Assembly: GCF_964355755.1 (NCBI RefSeq)
Contig: NC_092672.1
Location: 18,782,501-18,846,500, forward strand
Source of the DNA: Antedon mediterranea
Taxonomy: Eukaryota > Echinodermata > Crinoidea > Comatulida > Antedonidae
Reading direction: 5' to 3'
DNA: 64,000 bases
The notes beneath the pieces are model-generated. The model was not told where the DNA came from. It did no database searches and worked only from the letters and a program-made list of their open reading frames with translations. A program made the translations under genes and the position numbers. Positions 45,456 through 56,966 of the stretch are shown piece after piece; within the stretch, counting starts at the first letter, position 1, and every line of letters starts with the position of its first letter.

Positions 45456-48400
45456 TGAATGCTCAAACAAATGGAAGATTTTGCGAAAATACAAGGTTTT
45501 TGCTCATTTGTAACTGATTCTTGCAAAAAAACTGAAAGGCAATACTTAATGTAGCAACTAGACATCGTCAGGCTGGGCTAGCGTACGATGTTCGTACGTT
45601 ACTGCTGTTTACCAGCAGCTAAGCATATACAAAACTAATAAGCCTAGCTGGGCTAGGCCTAAACCTTCCACGCATTGTTTCTCTCTTTTTTTCATAATTT
45701 ATGTATCATAAAAGGTACATTTAAGAAGAGATGACCATGTTTTTAAAGTACTATATTATATACTTTATTTTTTTTAAAGCGTCAACAATTGTAGATAAGG
45801 GCTTATGGCAAGATAGACCTAATTATACAAAAATAGTATTTTTGAATGAAGAGAAATATTTGAATATGAAAAACTTAAAAATCACGTCTGTTTGCTATCC
45901 CTTCCGTAACGCATACAGTTTTTACAATAATTATTTGTTATCATTGTTTTGGATTTTCATAATTGATACTGCGCAATACATTTCAATCTTCTATTATTTT
46001 AAATTCGTAAGATATGGCTAGTTTATCATGAGACCGTCTATGTAACAAAAACAAATATACTGTCGAATTCTCCCGTAAATAAATAAACGCAAATCGTTAA
46101 AAAATAAAGATTGTCCTGACAACCTTGGCGCACAGGCCAATTTTTCAAAAGACTTGGTCTTGGAAGAAAGAGCCAGAAAAGAAGCTATTTTAGGATGGTT
46201 TTCAATGCAACTCTGTTATTATTTAACCGATTTTATGGCTGTTTCGGCATTGTGTTATGCTTAACTAATTACCTAAAATGACATGTTATTTTTAATTCTT
46301 TAAGAAACATCTCAAACTCATCCAATGTTAAATGTATAGGCATTCGTAACATTTGCAGATCATCTGTTCTATTGTTGGAAGTCAACTGAAACTATTGTTA
46401 GTTGATAAAATTAATGTCATTCATATTATTTATATTAAAAATACATCTCAGTAAAGTCTAAGGCCCTAGCCCTCCATGGTTAATTAAGCACCAGATGACC
46501 AGATCTGATAAGAACACAAAACCCTAAACGAATTGTAATATTGGTTAATTAAAACATGTTTGAAGTTTGGAAACATAGGCCTAAATGGAAAATATATTCA
46601 TTGTAAATACTGTAGTAGGCTGGTACAGGTAGTTTTTTTATTGTCACAAAAACGTACAACGCAAAAGAGGAAATGGTATTTAGCTAATTGTTGGTGATGT
46701 CGTCCACCACAGTGTAAATTGATCAGTTTCAGCACAGTTAGGTGCTAGGCCTAATATTCTTTACGGAGCTGAGGCAAATATTATACGGATATTGTATTTA
46801 AAAAATGCATAGTTAAACATTACTTTAAATTATGTCACATTTTATTTGGATCATTGCATTCTAAAAGAAAAGCTTACATTTGTGAATATGTGATTAGCAG
46901 CCTAGGTCGCCCCACCTTCTAAACACTGGTACACTTTAACCTTCTTCTTTCGATCCATAAAACCAATGCATAACAAACACCTAATGTCATATGGTTTCTG
47001 AGCAGAAAAAATGTATGTATTACTTATTATTAACGGGAGCTCTATAGCCTTTTAACGCGTTAATTTTCAATATTGCGGGCCTTCATGTAATCATTGTGAC
47101 CGAAACCGGTCTAAGGCAGAAATCATGACTAATTAATTAGAATAATTATGACATAATATTGGACATTATAGAGGACGCTATATAAGCATGGAAATAGATT
47201 AAATACCTTATGTAAACAGCGTTTGCCAACCGAAATGTTTGGTCTAGTGGTAAATGGAATCAGAGCTGCGACATTGAATGAATTAGAAGACATTTTTGTG
47301 TCCAAAATATTGCGCGCTCCATACATACTTTCTACTTAAGGCATCATTTTTACATTTTGTTAAAATGAAGTTCAGTAACTTTATAACAAAATTGATTGGT
47401 CTTAAAAATAAATTAAAGCCTTGTGAACGGATTCAACACCATGTACTACATAGGAATAGTTGGACACAATATGGCTGCAGTGTACCACGTGACTTTCTAA
47501 AATTCATGAGCGGAATGTCGTAACTCTTTTCTGTAGCAAAAGTGAATATGACGCCACCACTCGATGTATCAACCTCGAATGTGATCATTCCGTGGATAAT
47601 TTATACGTTTTTTGGGCTACACATGTCATTATATTGTTGACGTTTACTTTTTGTCAATTTTTTTCAACATTTGTCTTTGTATTTATATTGCTTTTTGCAA
47701 AGTATTTTTTAATCTAATTTCTATTTTTTAAGTGGACCAATAACATTTCTTGAATCTTAAATCTTAAATTTTGTTTAATAATAGAACACCTCATTCTACT
47801 GAATGATTGTGTTTAATATATCTTATACAAATTTAGGACTACGTATATCACTTAAAGTAGAACTAAAACTTAAAGATGCATTGTCCCCCCTGAAAAAATA
47901 ATTTGTACAATTGGGTTGATAATGCCATTTTAATGTCACATAATAGTTTTCCAATTTGAACAAAAATTTAATCGATAAAATGTTTTTACCTGAAAAAATG
48001 TAATTTAAAGCAAAATATAGTCAAATTGGCTGCCAGCCAATGGGTTTTTGGTTGAATTTGACCATTTATTTTGTCATTTTATATGAGAAAACATTGGGTT
48101 TTTTTTCGGTTTTTTTTCACGGAAAGGATTAACATTATTTAAACTACAAAATAACCTATTCAAAATCTGATTTTAATCTTCATTTTTCATGTTTTTGGGG
48201 GACAATACATCTTTAAAAGACATCTTATCACATTTGTAATTTTTTATTATTTGTAGCATCTCCAGTACAAAGAATAGTCCCCAGAGCACACAGTACGTAA
48301 CTCACAAACATTTATAAAACAGATACAATTGACAATAAAGAAATGACTTATACGTATTGTGAGTGAAACGAGAAACAAGAGTTAAAATGGTATGGCCTAA

Positions 48401-48530
48401 ACAAATTATAACGTTTAGACCACATATTCAGTACTATACTGGCTATAATCATTCGCGCAACATCATCCATGACCAAAATATGTTAGGAATCTTCAATTCA
48501 TTTCTACAAAGCACTAATAAAGAGCTTGAT
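45456..48530. other. Non-coding stretch upstream of the 48531 gene
   Basis: About 3 kb, AT-rich, with scattered TAGGCC words. A 96-codon plus-strand frame at 45731-46021 has two hydrophobic patches but no start context or similarity that would support a gene. The 5' UTR of the Ig gene probably lies within the last few hundred bases. Confidence 0.4.
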
Positions 48531-49886
48531 ATGAAATATACTATTGGATCAATGTTTTTAAAGTTTCTGTTATTGAATATTTATTGTGTATGCGTTTGTT
48601 CAATAGTTTTTCTTGAAGAACCTAGTGATGCTGAAGTAGTGTTTGATTCAGAACACGAACTCAAGTGCATTGTTGCTTCTAATTCTTCAAATATATTACA
48701 TTCATTTACATGGCATAAGGACGTAGCACTAATAACCGATGTTTTTCCTTCAGAAAGATATTATATTGTTACAAGCAACATTATTGGTAATGATGTTTCA
48801 ATTTTAACAATTAAAAAGGTTAATGTAGAGGATACAGGATATTATCACTGTTCTGTTGTACAACTAAAAACAGTAAAAACATTTTATTCTCGACGTGCTA
48901 TGTTAACAGTTAAATCGTTACCTCGGCCCATGTTTCCAGTATGCTTGCCTGCCAATAGCGTTGATGTTCTTGTTGGTACATCAATAAAACTGTCATGTAA
49001 AAGTGAAAACGTTTTTCCTGAAGTAAACTTAAAGTGGTACCAAAATAGTAATGCAATAAATGATGGAGTTCATACATTTAAAGACGATGAATATGTCATA
49101 TTAGAACTGATATTATCTGTGAAAAAAGAAGAAAATAATGATGTTTTTACTTGTCAGCAAATTTCTGAATTAGTACCTAGAAACATTTCTACCTGTTCCG
49201 TGGGACCAATCAACGTTCGTTATAAACCTACTGTCATTATTCAACATACTGACCAGATTCTACCAGGTAGAGATTCTATACTATTCTGCCAAACCTTTGC
49301 AAATCCACCGGTTACTAATTATAGATGGAGATTTAGTCCTAAATTAAGCAGAGATCAATATTTTGTAGGTGAAACAGGTCAGCTTTTAACTCTAACAAAT
49401 CCAACATTTCAACAGAATGGAACTACTGTAACTTGCATGGCGGAAAATGAAGTTGGTGACAATTCATCAACAATTCGGTTACACGTTGGAAAGTCGAATA
49501 GTAATGAGAAAGCAAGTAATGCAGATTCATCTGGAATTCAAAAGTCAAGTGAGACCATAGATTTATCATTGGATGTAATCATAATCATTGCTGCTGGTGT
49601 TGTTATCATTATTGTACTTGTTGTTCTGGTTCCCGTATATCATTATTGTTTGTGTCGTAATGATAACACTACAATAGTTGATTCTTTAGGAAAAGAAGTA
49701 ACTCAACCTGAAGTGTATTATGAGACAAGAGAGGGAGTTATTTTAAGACATACATTACAAGATCGTTCTTTACCTCGAGTACCTACTACAGAAGTATATG
49801 GTCATTGGAGACACTCAACAGCTTCACAGGTTCCTAATGATCTTGAATCACATAGTTATACTTATATCGACACAGAAAATGATTGA
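48531..49886 (+). CDS. Three-Ig-domain type I membrane receptor, intronless (451 aa)
   Basis: The frame is open from 48363, but the start at 48531 is preferred: it places a signal peptide (FLKFLLLNIYCVCVC) at residues 9-23 and gives the same 451-residue length as the paralogue at 52433. Ig1 has Cys46, Trp61 and DTGYYHC ending at Cys107. Ig2 has Cys156 and Cys208, with outer Cys138 and Cys222. Ig3 has Cys253, Trp266 and Cys302. N-glycosylation sites occur in all three domains. Transmembrane at about 348-371. The tail has QPEVYYETREG (392-402), LPRVP (414-418), WRHSTASQVPND and SYTYIDTEND at the end. From residue 126 on it is about 95 percent identical to the next gene. Confidence 0.93.
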   Translation: MKYTIGSMFLKFLLLNIYCVCVCSIVFLEEPSDAEVVFDSEHELKCIVASNSSNILHSFTWHKDVALITDVFPSERYYIVTSNIIGNDVSILTIKKVNVEDTGYYHCSVVQLKTVKTFYSRRAMLTVKSLPRPMFPVCLPANSVDVLVGTSIKLSCKSENVFPEVNLKWYQNSNAINDGVHTFKDDEYVILELILSVKKEENNDVFTCQQISELVPRNISTCSVGPINVRYKPTVIIQHTDQILPGRDSILFCQTFANPPVTNYRWRFSPKLSRDQYFVGETGQLLTLTNPTFQQNGTTVTCMAENEVGDNSSTIRLHVGKSNSNEKASNADSSGIQKSSETIDLSLDVIIIIAAGVVIIIVLVVLVPVYHYCLCRNDNTTIVDSLGKEVTQPEVYYETREGVILRHTLQDRSLPRVPTTEVYGHWRHSTASQVPNDLESHSYTYIDTEND

Positions 49887-50791
49887 TAGCAACTTTCCAT
49901 TTGAAGAACGTAATAATGGGAATATGATTAACGTATATGCCTACCATTGTGAGAAACAATATAATTGTATTTATTCTAATTTATGATTGATGTCAAAGAT
50001 AGCACCCGTCAGTTTAAAGTCATTGGACACAATTAATAGTTTCCTAATTCAAAATCAAAGAAATTAAACTACTGAGTATAGGCCTAATTCTACCACACAT
50101 CTGTAAATGGGAAATAGTAATAATATATACCATTTACTAGAGGGTGTGTCACGTCACTTCTATCGCTCACCTAGTTCTTTTCTTTGATTCCATCTAGTAG
50201 TCAATTTTAAAACATGTGTATAAGTATTTACATGATGTAGAGAGATTGTTTCTTTTTGTGATAACTTTTACAGTAGTGGCAGATACAGAGAGAGAGAGAG
50301 GCGTAACTTTACATATAGTTTATTCAAATTTAGATTAACAATCTTAGATAGTACAGATTTATAGCGTTCTAATTGACCAAACGCTAATGATCTAGGGTAC
50401 AATTTCAGGTCTACAGCCAATTGCTACTAATTTAGAAACTTTAATTTAAAAGCCATTAATGCAATTATTCTAATTGTAAAATCATTTATTTATAAATGTA
50501 AACTAGTTAAATGTAAGCCAACTATCAAAATGGTTATGAACGAGTTAAAAAGGTTTTATGAAACAGAAAAATTTATTTATCATCAGAATTTTGAGGACAG
50601 TATTTTTAATAGAAAATGGATAAAATTAGAAGAATTTATAAATCAAATATGAAATGGTTAGAGAGTAGAATAATTTTTATGAACCTTTATTTAATTTGTT
50701 AGATGGATATCTTTGTTGTTTTTGTTTGTTGCTTTTTATTTTAATTTTTTATTTGATTATGTTTTTCCTTTGTAATGTATTATATGATGAA

Positions 50792-50825
<34 letters not shown>

Positions 50826-52432
50826 AGAAACTGCTATTATGTGTTCTACACTGTTGAAGACCAAGATTTGAATAATCAATTTATAAGAATGTAAAAATGT
50901 TTAATATTCAAGTAAAAGCTGATAAAATATGCACAGGACATGCAGTGTTTATTAAAATTTAATTAACGTTTTTGTATGAAATTCGATTTGGATTCTTTTT
51001 AAATTTGGCTGAATTTAAAAGAATTGAGGGCGCTTTAAAAATACAAACTAAACAAAAAGCATCAAATACATTGTGGCGTTTCATACTTTACTAAAAGGAA
51101 TCTTTGGTGTTTATGCATGCAATAATAATATTTTGGAGATGAAAGGGCATGTATTGTATCTCCAAAATAAGCAATATAGATAGTAGCCTACTGCGGGCTT
51201 TGAACAATAAACATTATTTTTAATAGATAATTTACCTGACACATACTAGTAATTATCAAGAAGAAACATTTTAATTTATTTAAGTTTTTCTATATTTGCT
51301 TTTATATATAAAATATGCTATACAATTGAATTATTGCTTTTAAAAATGTTATTAAGTAACATAGTGCCAAAAAAGAAACAATAAACAATACAAAAGCTAT
51401 AAACAAATATTTTAGAAATTCAACTTTTACATTACAACGTTTTTAAAACAAAATGGTGGTTTTGATGCTTTATATTTTTATATCTTGTTTTGCTTCCTGT
51501 TTAATTTAAAAGAATTGAAGGTGCTTTGAATTAAAAAATAAATAAAAATATATTTATGGTCTTCCATACTATGAAACTGTCCATAATATCGAATTTGAGA
51601 AGTTTCATACATGAAAATCAATCTTTTATTTTCAATGTGAAACGTGTCTAATCGTCGGGTGACAAAATCAAAATATCCCAACACTCAACCCACCCCGCTT
51701 CCCGACAATCAGAATGAGAAATGGACGAATAACTGTATTGTAGTTCCTAGGAATATTCAAGGTTTGGGAAGTTTTTTTAGAGAGGTAGAGTACATTTCCG
51801 AAAATTAATAGTTTGCATTGTGTAGTTATTTCCAAAAACAAGCCTAATAATTATATGTAGATAATCTACTTAAAACTTTAACATAATTTTTCATAGGAAA
51901 TTTATATGACGCAGATGTCGTTATCGAGGAATATTTATTGCAGTGACTTATTATATTTGTTTTTAACACCTAAAATATTATATTAAAACATCACTTTAGG
52001 TAAAATAGTAAAAAGAAAGAATAAACCACTTTAAAAATCATATCAAATATACAATATTCTCGTTATTTTGCTAGATACAGCACTTTTTCAATTTAGAACC
52101 CTGAATTCGCAATTTTAATTTAATTTTTTAAAAATTAATATTTAAAAAAAAAATTAAAATACATTGTTATTAGTATACCTACTGCATTTCATAGAACAAC
52201 TCATCTTGACTACGACCAACCTTATTGGCGTTTACTTATTATAACTAAAATATGCCATGAAAGTTACAAAATTATAAATACAGGAAACACAAATTCTTAA
52301 CTGTATGGCCACACAAGAAGACCAGATAATATTATAATGATTGGTATACTTAATTTCCGACCACTGCTACTACAACACTGCAACTGACATCGTTAGTAGA
52401 AGTTTGGTAGTATTTTTGTTCACAATATCGAT
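49887..52432. repeat. 3' flank of the 48531 gene, part of a segmental duplication
   Basis: Recurs after the other array members: 49887-50230 matches 53789-54116 and 62570-62820; 50850-51960 matches 56975-58000; parts match 63100-63720. 51605-51870 also matches 59685-59955. From about 52040 to 52430 the sequence precedes the 52433 gene and resembles 63690-64000. No gene is seen in it apart from the LINE end at 50441-50820. Confidence 0.85.
50441..50820 (+). mobile_element. 5'-truncated LINE 3' end with poly-A and 12-bp target duplication
   Basis: aatttagaaact stands at 50429-50440 and 50821-50832. Between them are 380 bp ending in about 27 A residues. The plus strand reads MVMNELKRFYETEKFIYHQN followed by FEDSIFNRKWIKLEEFINQI, then a stop, consistent with an ORF2 C-terminus. 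The paralogous flank at about 63017-63028 has one uninterrupted aatttagaaact, giving the empty site. Confidence 0.85.
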
Positions 52433-53788
52433 ATGAACCTTTTACGTGTCTCAATGTTTTGTACGATAATATTATTGAATATAGGCCTTACGTGCTTGGC
52501 TTCAGCAAAGGATTTTCTTGAGGAACCTGAGGATGTTAAAGTATTGTTTGCTACAGAACATAGATTCAAGTGTACAGTTTCTACTAATAGTACTATACTA
52601 AGACATTCATTTTCCTGGCATAAAGACGGAATACCAATAGCAGACCAAGATAAAGGAAGATATTTCATTGTTACAAGCAACATTGTTAATAATGATGTTT
52701 CAATTCTTAAAATTAAAAATGTTAAAATAGAAGATGAAGGATATTATTATTGTTCTGTTTTACAACTAAAAACAATGAAAACATTTAATTCTCGACGTGC
52801 GAGGTTGACTGTTAAATCGTTACCTAGGCCCATGTTTCCCGTATGCTTGCCTGCCGACAGCGTTGATGTTCTTGTCGGTACATCAATAAAACTATCATGT
52901 AAAAGTGAAAACGTTTTTCCTGAAGTAAACTTAAAGTGGTACCAAAATAGTAATGTAATAAATGATGGTGTTCATACATTTAAAGACGATGAATTTGTCA
53001 TATTAGAACTGATATTATCTGTGAAAAAAGAAGAAAATAATGATATTTTTACTTGTCAACAAACTTCTGAATTAGTACCTAGAAACATTTCTAGCTGTTC
53101 CGTGGGACCAATCAACGTTCGTTATAAACCTACTGTCATTATTCAACATACTGACCAGATATTACCAGGTAGGGATTCTATACTATTTTGTCAAACCTTT
53201 GCAAATCCACCGGTTACTAATTATATATGGAGATTTAATCCTAAATTAAGCAGAGATCAATATTTTGTAGATGAAACAGGTCAGCTTTTAACTCTAACAA
53301 ATCCAACATTTCAACAGAATGGAACTACTGTAAGTTGCCTGGCGGAAAATGAAGTTGGTGAAAATTCATCAACAATTCATTTACACGTTGGAAAGTCGAA
53401 TATTAATGAGAAAGCAAGTAATGCAGATTCATCTGGAATTCAAAAGTCAAGTGAAACAATAGATTTATCATTGGATGTAATCATAATCATTGCTGCTGGT
53501 GTTGTTATCATTATTGTACTAGTTGTTCTGGTTCCCGTATATCATTATTGTTTGTGTCATAATGATAACACTACAATAGTTGATTCTTTAGGAAAAGAAG
53601 TAACTCAACCTGAAGTGTATTATGAGACAAGAGAGGGAGTTATTTTAAGACATACATTACAAGATCGTTCTTTACCTCGAGTACCTACTACAGAAGTATA
53701 TGGTCATTGGAGACACTCAACAGCTTCACAGGTTCCTAATGATCTTGAATCACATAGTTATACTTATATTGACACAGAAAATGATTGA
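52433..53788 (+). CDS. Three-Ig-domain type I membrane receptor, intronless (451 aa)
   Basis: Closest paralogue of the 48531 gene. Signal peptide at about 1-25 (FCTIILLNIGLTCLAS). Ig1 has Cys47, Trp62 and DEGYYYC ending at Cys107. Ig2 has Cys156 and Cys208, with outer Cys138 and Cys222. Ig3 has Cys253 and Cys302. Transmembrane at about 348-371. The tail differs from that of the 48531 gene by one residue (His for Arg next to the membrane). Ig1 is only about 70 percent identical, whereas the remaining 325 residues differ at about 15 positions. 3' UTR and flank are also shared until the Penelope insertion at 54117. Likely a surface receptor with diversified first domain. Confidence 0.93.
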   Translation: MNLLRVSMFCTIILLNIGLTCLASAKDFLEEPEDVKVLFATEHRFKCTVSTNSTILRHSFSWHKDGIPIADQDKGRYFIVTSNIVNNDVSILKIKNVKIEDEGYYYCSVLQLKTMKTFNSRRARLTVKSLPRPMFPVCLPADSVDVLVGTSIKLSCKSENVFPEVNLKWYQNSNVINDGVHTFKDDEFVILELILSVKKEENNDIFTCQQTSELVPRNISSCSVGPINVRYKPTVIIQHTDQILPGRDSILFCQTFANPPVTNYIWRFNPKLSRDQYFVDETGQLLTLTNPTFQQNGTTVSCLAENEVGENSSTIHLHVGKSNINEKASNADSSGIQKSSETIDLSLDVIIIIAAGVVIIIVLVVLVPVYHYCLCHNDNTTIVDSLGKEVTQPEVYYETREGVILRHTLQDRSLPRVPTTEVYGHWRHSTASQVPNDLESHSYTYIDTEND

Positions 53789-54208
53789 TAGCAACTTTCC
53801 ATTTGAAGAACGTAATAATGGGAATATGATTAACGTATATGCCTACCATTGTGAGAAACAATATAATTGTATTTATTCTAATTTATGATTGATATCAAAG
53901 ATACCACCCGTCAGTTTAAAGCCATTGGACACAATTAATAGTTTCTTAATTCAAAATCAAATACTGAGTATAGGCCTAATTCTACCACACATCTATAAAT
54001 GGGAAATAGTAATAATATATATCATTTACTAGAGGGTGTGTCACATCACTTCTATCGCTCACCTAGTTCTGTACTTTGTTTCCATCTAGTAGTCAATTTT
54101 AAAACATGTGTATAAGTATTTTTGTGGATTTTTACTTTATGTTGAACCAAAGAAACGAAAAGGAATAAATTACCTTCGTGACGTTTCGTCGACAATCTGT
54201 CGACTGCT

Positions 54209-54694
54209 TCAGAGTAAAGCCTGGGTTGGAATGGTCTGGATTTTTGTAAGTGACGCTGAACAGCGCCACCAGCCGTCTGGTTGGTATTGACGGTAGAGCG
54301 TCTGCGTTGGCCCCCCTCCTGCTTCAACTTTTTCCAGCAAACTATCATATGTATGTGGGAGGTCATACCCACCAATGTCTGTGTTGATGTTATGTGGTCT
54401 TTTTATTATGCAGATAGATTCTTTTATCTTTCTTTTGTCTGTCTGTGCTTCCTTTTCAATCACTCTCGCATTCCAATTTGGAATATGGTCATTCCCTATA
54501 GCCTGGTCCGTTATGGTTGACTTATGTAAAACCCGGGACGAAGAATTTCTATTTGCACGTGTTCTAACAACTTGGTTGTCTGTTGATACGTCTTTCTTAT
54601 GTTCCCCAATTCTTGTATTTAGTGCCCTTCCGATCTCTCCTATATATACTTTCTCACAGTTTAGACAGTTCACTTCGTATATAACCCCGCACAT
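54209..54694 (-). pseudogene. GIY-YIG endonuclease domain of the Penelope-like element
   Basis: 161 codons. GVIYEVNC supplies the GIY part, KVYIGEIGR the YIG part, and LNTRIGEHKKD the conserved Arg and His-Lys-Lys. A downstream KESICIIKRPHNINTDIGGY block matches the helical tail of Penelope endonucleases (nick for priming). The domain looks intact but is separated from the RT by a short frame break. Its 3' end overlaps the hammerhead-like terminal repeat. Confidence 0.85.
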
Positions 54695-54843
54695 GTCTTC
54701 CGTTTTTATTCTATCTTTTGGGTGAACCAGTCCATTCTTTAATTTATTACTTGGAATGAAGAAAGTGTTTACTTTGTGCTTAGCAAATGTGCGTCGAATC
54801 TTTTAAAAAATTTCGTGTATGTATGGGATACCTATGTGAGCTT

Positions 54844-56922
54844 TCATCTTCTCCATTTCCTTTCTTTGACGTTCTTCTGGCTTGTTTTTGAATTTTGTTC
54901 TTTTCTCTTGCTCACGACTCTGTCCACTGACCATTTTGGATAGTTACAAATTTTCAATGCTTTTCTAATGTGTTTCAACTCCTGTTTTTTATCTTCCTCT
55001 TCACTAACAATTGTGTTTGCTCTATCCACCAACGTGTTAACCACGCTTAGTTTGTGTTCTAAGGGATGATTAGAGTGGAAGTCCAAGTATTGGTCGGTGT
55101 GAGTTGGTTTTCGGTATACCTTTGTAGCGAGTGTTCCATCTTGTTTAATCCTGATAATCATGTCCAAGAATGTTATTTGTTTCTCTGACATTATTTCTGT
55201 GGTAAACTTGATCTTGCCCGACGGGTCAATGCTATCAAGATGGCGATTGAGGGGGAGAGGTGCATCTTTATGGACGATGGCAAAAACATCATCAACATAC
55301 CGTCTCCAAAAATGTCGTTTGATGGTTCCATCTGCGCTCTTAATGGCTTCTTCTTCAAACGATTCTAAATAGATATTCGCTATCAGATGGCTTACCGGAG
55401 AACCCATTGCAATACCTTCGTGCTGTTCATATATCTGTTGTTAAAATGTGAAATATGTTGCATCAATCAACTGGTAGATGAGTTCCATGATGTCTTCCAC
55501 TGTTAATTTCGTTCTCTTATGTATTGTTGTATCTTTTTCCCAAGTATGATCTTACAACCTCCAAGGCTTGACCTGTGGGTGTTTTTGTAAACAAGGAGAT
55601 GACGTCAAAAGACACCATCACCACATTTTCGAAGAGGTTCAGCTGTTTTAGGTCTTCCGCCAGTTCTTTCGAATTGGTCACATGATATTTACTTAGACCA
55701 ACCAAGGGGATTAACACCTCCTTTGCGATAAACTTAGACACGTGATAATAAACAGAGTTGATGTTGTCAACTATAGGTGTGAGAGGCCAATCCGGTTTAT
55801 GGATTTTAGGCAGACAGTAAATTCTAGGTACTACTTCTGCGGTGGGGTACAAACTACATTTTTATGCTTTTCTTCTTTTAGAAGTCTACCCAGTGTCTTT
55901 ATTAGTTTATCCTTGTATTTCTTGGTCGGATTGGTAGTCAACTTTCCATATACCTTTTAATCACTCAGCATTCGATTGACTTTATTTACATAATCCTCTG
56001 TGTTTATCACCACCGTTGCACGGCCTTTGTCAGCTGGCAATATCATAACTTCTTTATCTTTCTTTAATCCTTCAAAAGCATTTCTTTCTGTTCTACTTAA
56101 ATTGGGGAGTGGGGGTTTAGATGATTTAAGAATGCTAGTTACCTTTCCTCTGATGGTATCCTTCTCATCCAACGGTATGCTATCCAATTTACATATCATT
56201 TCCGTTGAAACAATTATTTCTTCAATGGACCTGCTCTTGTTTCGATCGCCGCTAACCGCGTAGTTCAATCCCTTACTGAGCACGTTTTGTTCGTCTGACG
56301 ATAGTGGCCTAGACGATAAATTTACCACCCATTTTCTTTCAACAATTTTCCACTTAAATCGATTTCCGTTTGTAAACTTGTATTTATTTTCTTTGCTTTG
56401 TCTCCACCATTTTAGCTTCTTTATCTGTCTGGCTTTAACACGTGCAAATTCCGATTCTCTGACATTGTTTAAATGCTTCCGGGTGTTGCCGCGAACGACA
56501 TGGCTACTTGGATTGACGCCAATCGGCTTAGGCCTGTTATTATTATTATTACGCACGTCGTTGAAACTCTCGTCTAACCTTTGTTCAATTTCTTTTTCCT
56601 GCCTTTTTAATACTTTTATTGATTTTGTCGATTTTCGAATACTTTCTCTTACTAACCTATTTTCCGCATCTTTTATTATCTTTTCTGCGTTGCTGGGATT
56701 TATAGGGCATTTTAATTGTAGGCCCTTCGGTGTGATGTTTAGCCGCTTACAATGTAAAGCAAACACTCGGTGGTGTCGTGTTCGGGCTGCCTTCCTCACG
56801 ATCTTTTCTTGAGCGCGCACTAATTTTACCGTATCTTGACCGTATTTCGATCTGATGATATTGAATAAATTCATCTGGTTCCAAATAATATTTTTGTGGA
56901 TTTTTACTTTATGTTGAACCAA
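54844..56922 (-). pseudogene. Penelope-type reverse transcriptase, two stops and a frameshift
   Basis: Three open stretches: 56922-55957 (basic N-terminal region, ending with MILPADKGRATVVINTEDYV), 55852-55517 (PRIYCLPKIHK, VSFDVISLFT) and 55407-54844 (GIAMGSPVSHLIANIYLE, RRYVDDVFAI with the catalytic YVDD, then KVYRKPTHTDQYL). These are the conserved RT blocks of Penelope-like elements, relatives of telomerase RT. The premature stops preclude a full protein. Confidence 0.88.
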
Positions 56923-56966
56923 AGAAACGAAAAGGAATAAATTACCTTCGTGACGTTTCGTCGACA

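Larger units (their letters stand above)
54117..56966 (-). mobile_element. Penelope-like element with 78-bp flanking direct repeats; defective
   Basis: Identical-looking 78-bp repeats lie at 54117-54194 and 56889-56966. The minus strand between them encodes an N-terminal region, RT and GIY-YIG endonuclease in the standard Penelope order. A hammerhead-like sequence (CTGAAGC, GTCGAC/GTCGAC helix, GAAAC, GTC) spans about 54176-54225 across the inner edge of the 3' repeat; the 5' repeat starts inside helix II. Defects are an in-frame TAA at 55957-55959, a frameshift near 55850 and a TAA near 55440. Compared with the paralogous flanks, about 0.6 kb of host sequence is missing at the insertion. Confidence 0.93.

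Noticed and set aside
45731-46021. 96-codon frame with hydrophobic patches
   Set aside because: AT-rich composition explains it; no homologue in the window and no supporting signals.
48363-48530. In-frame upstream start of the 48531 Ig gene (56 extra residues)
   Set aside because: The extension is polar and would bury the signal peptide; the start at 48531 gives the same length as the close paralogue.
49798-49986. 62-codon frame overlapping the end of the Ig gene (also 53700-53888)
   Set aside because: Alternate frame of the conserved tail and 3' UTR; conserved only because the DNA is duplicated.
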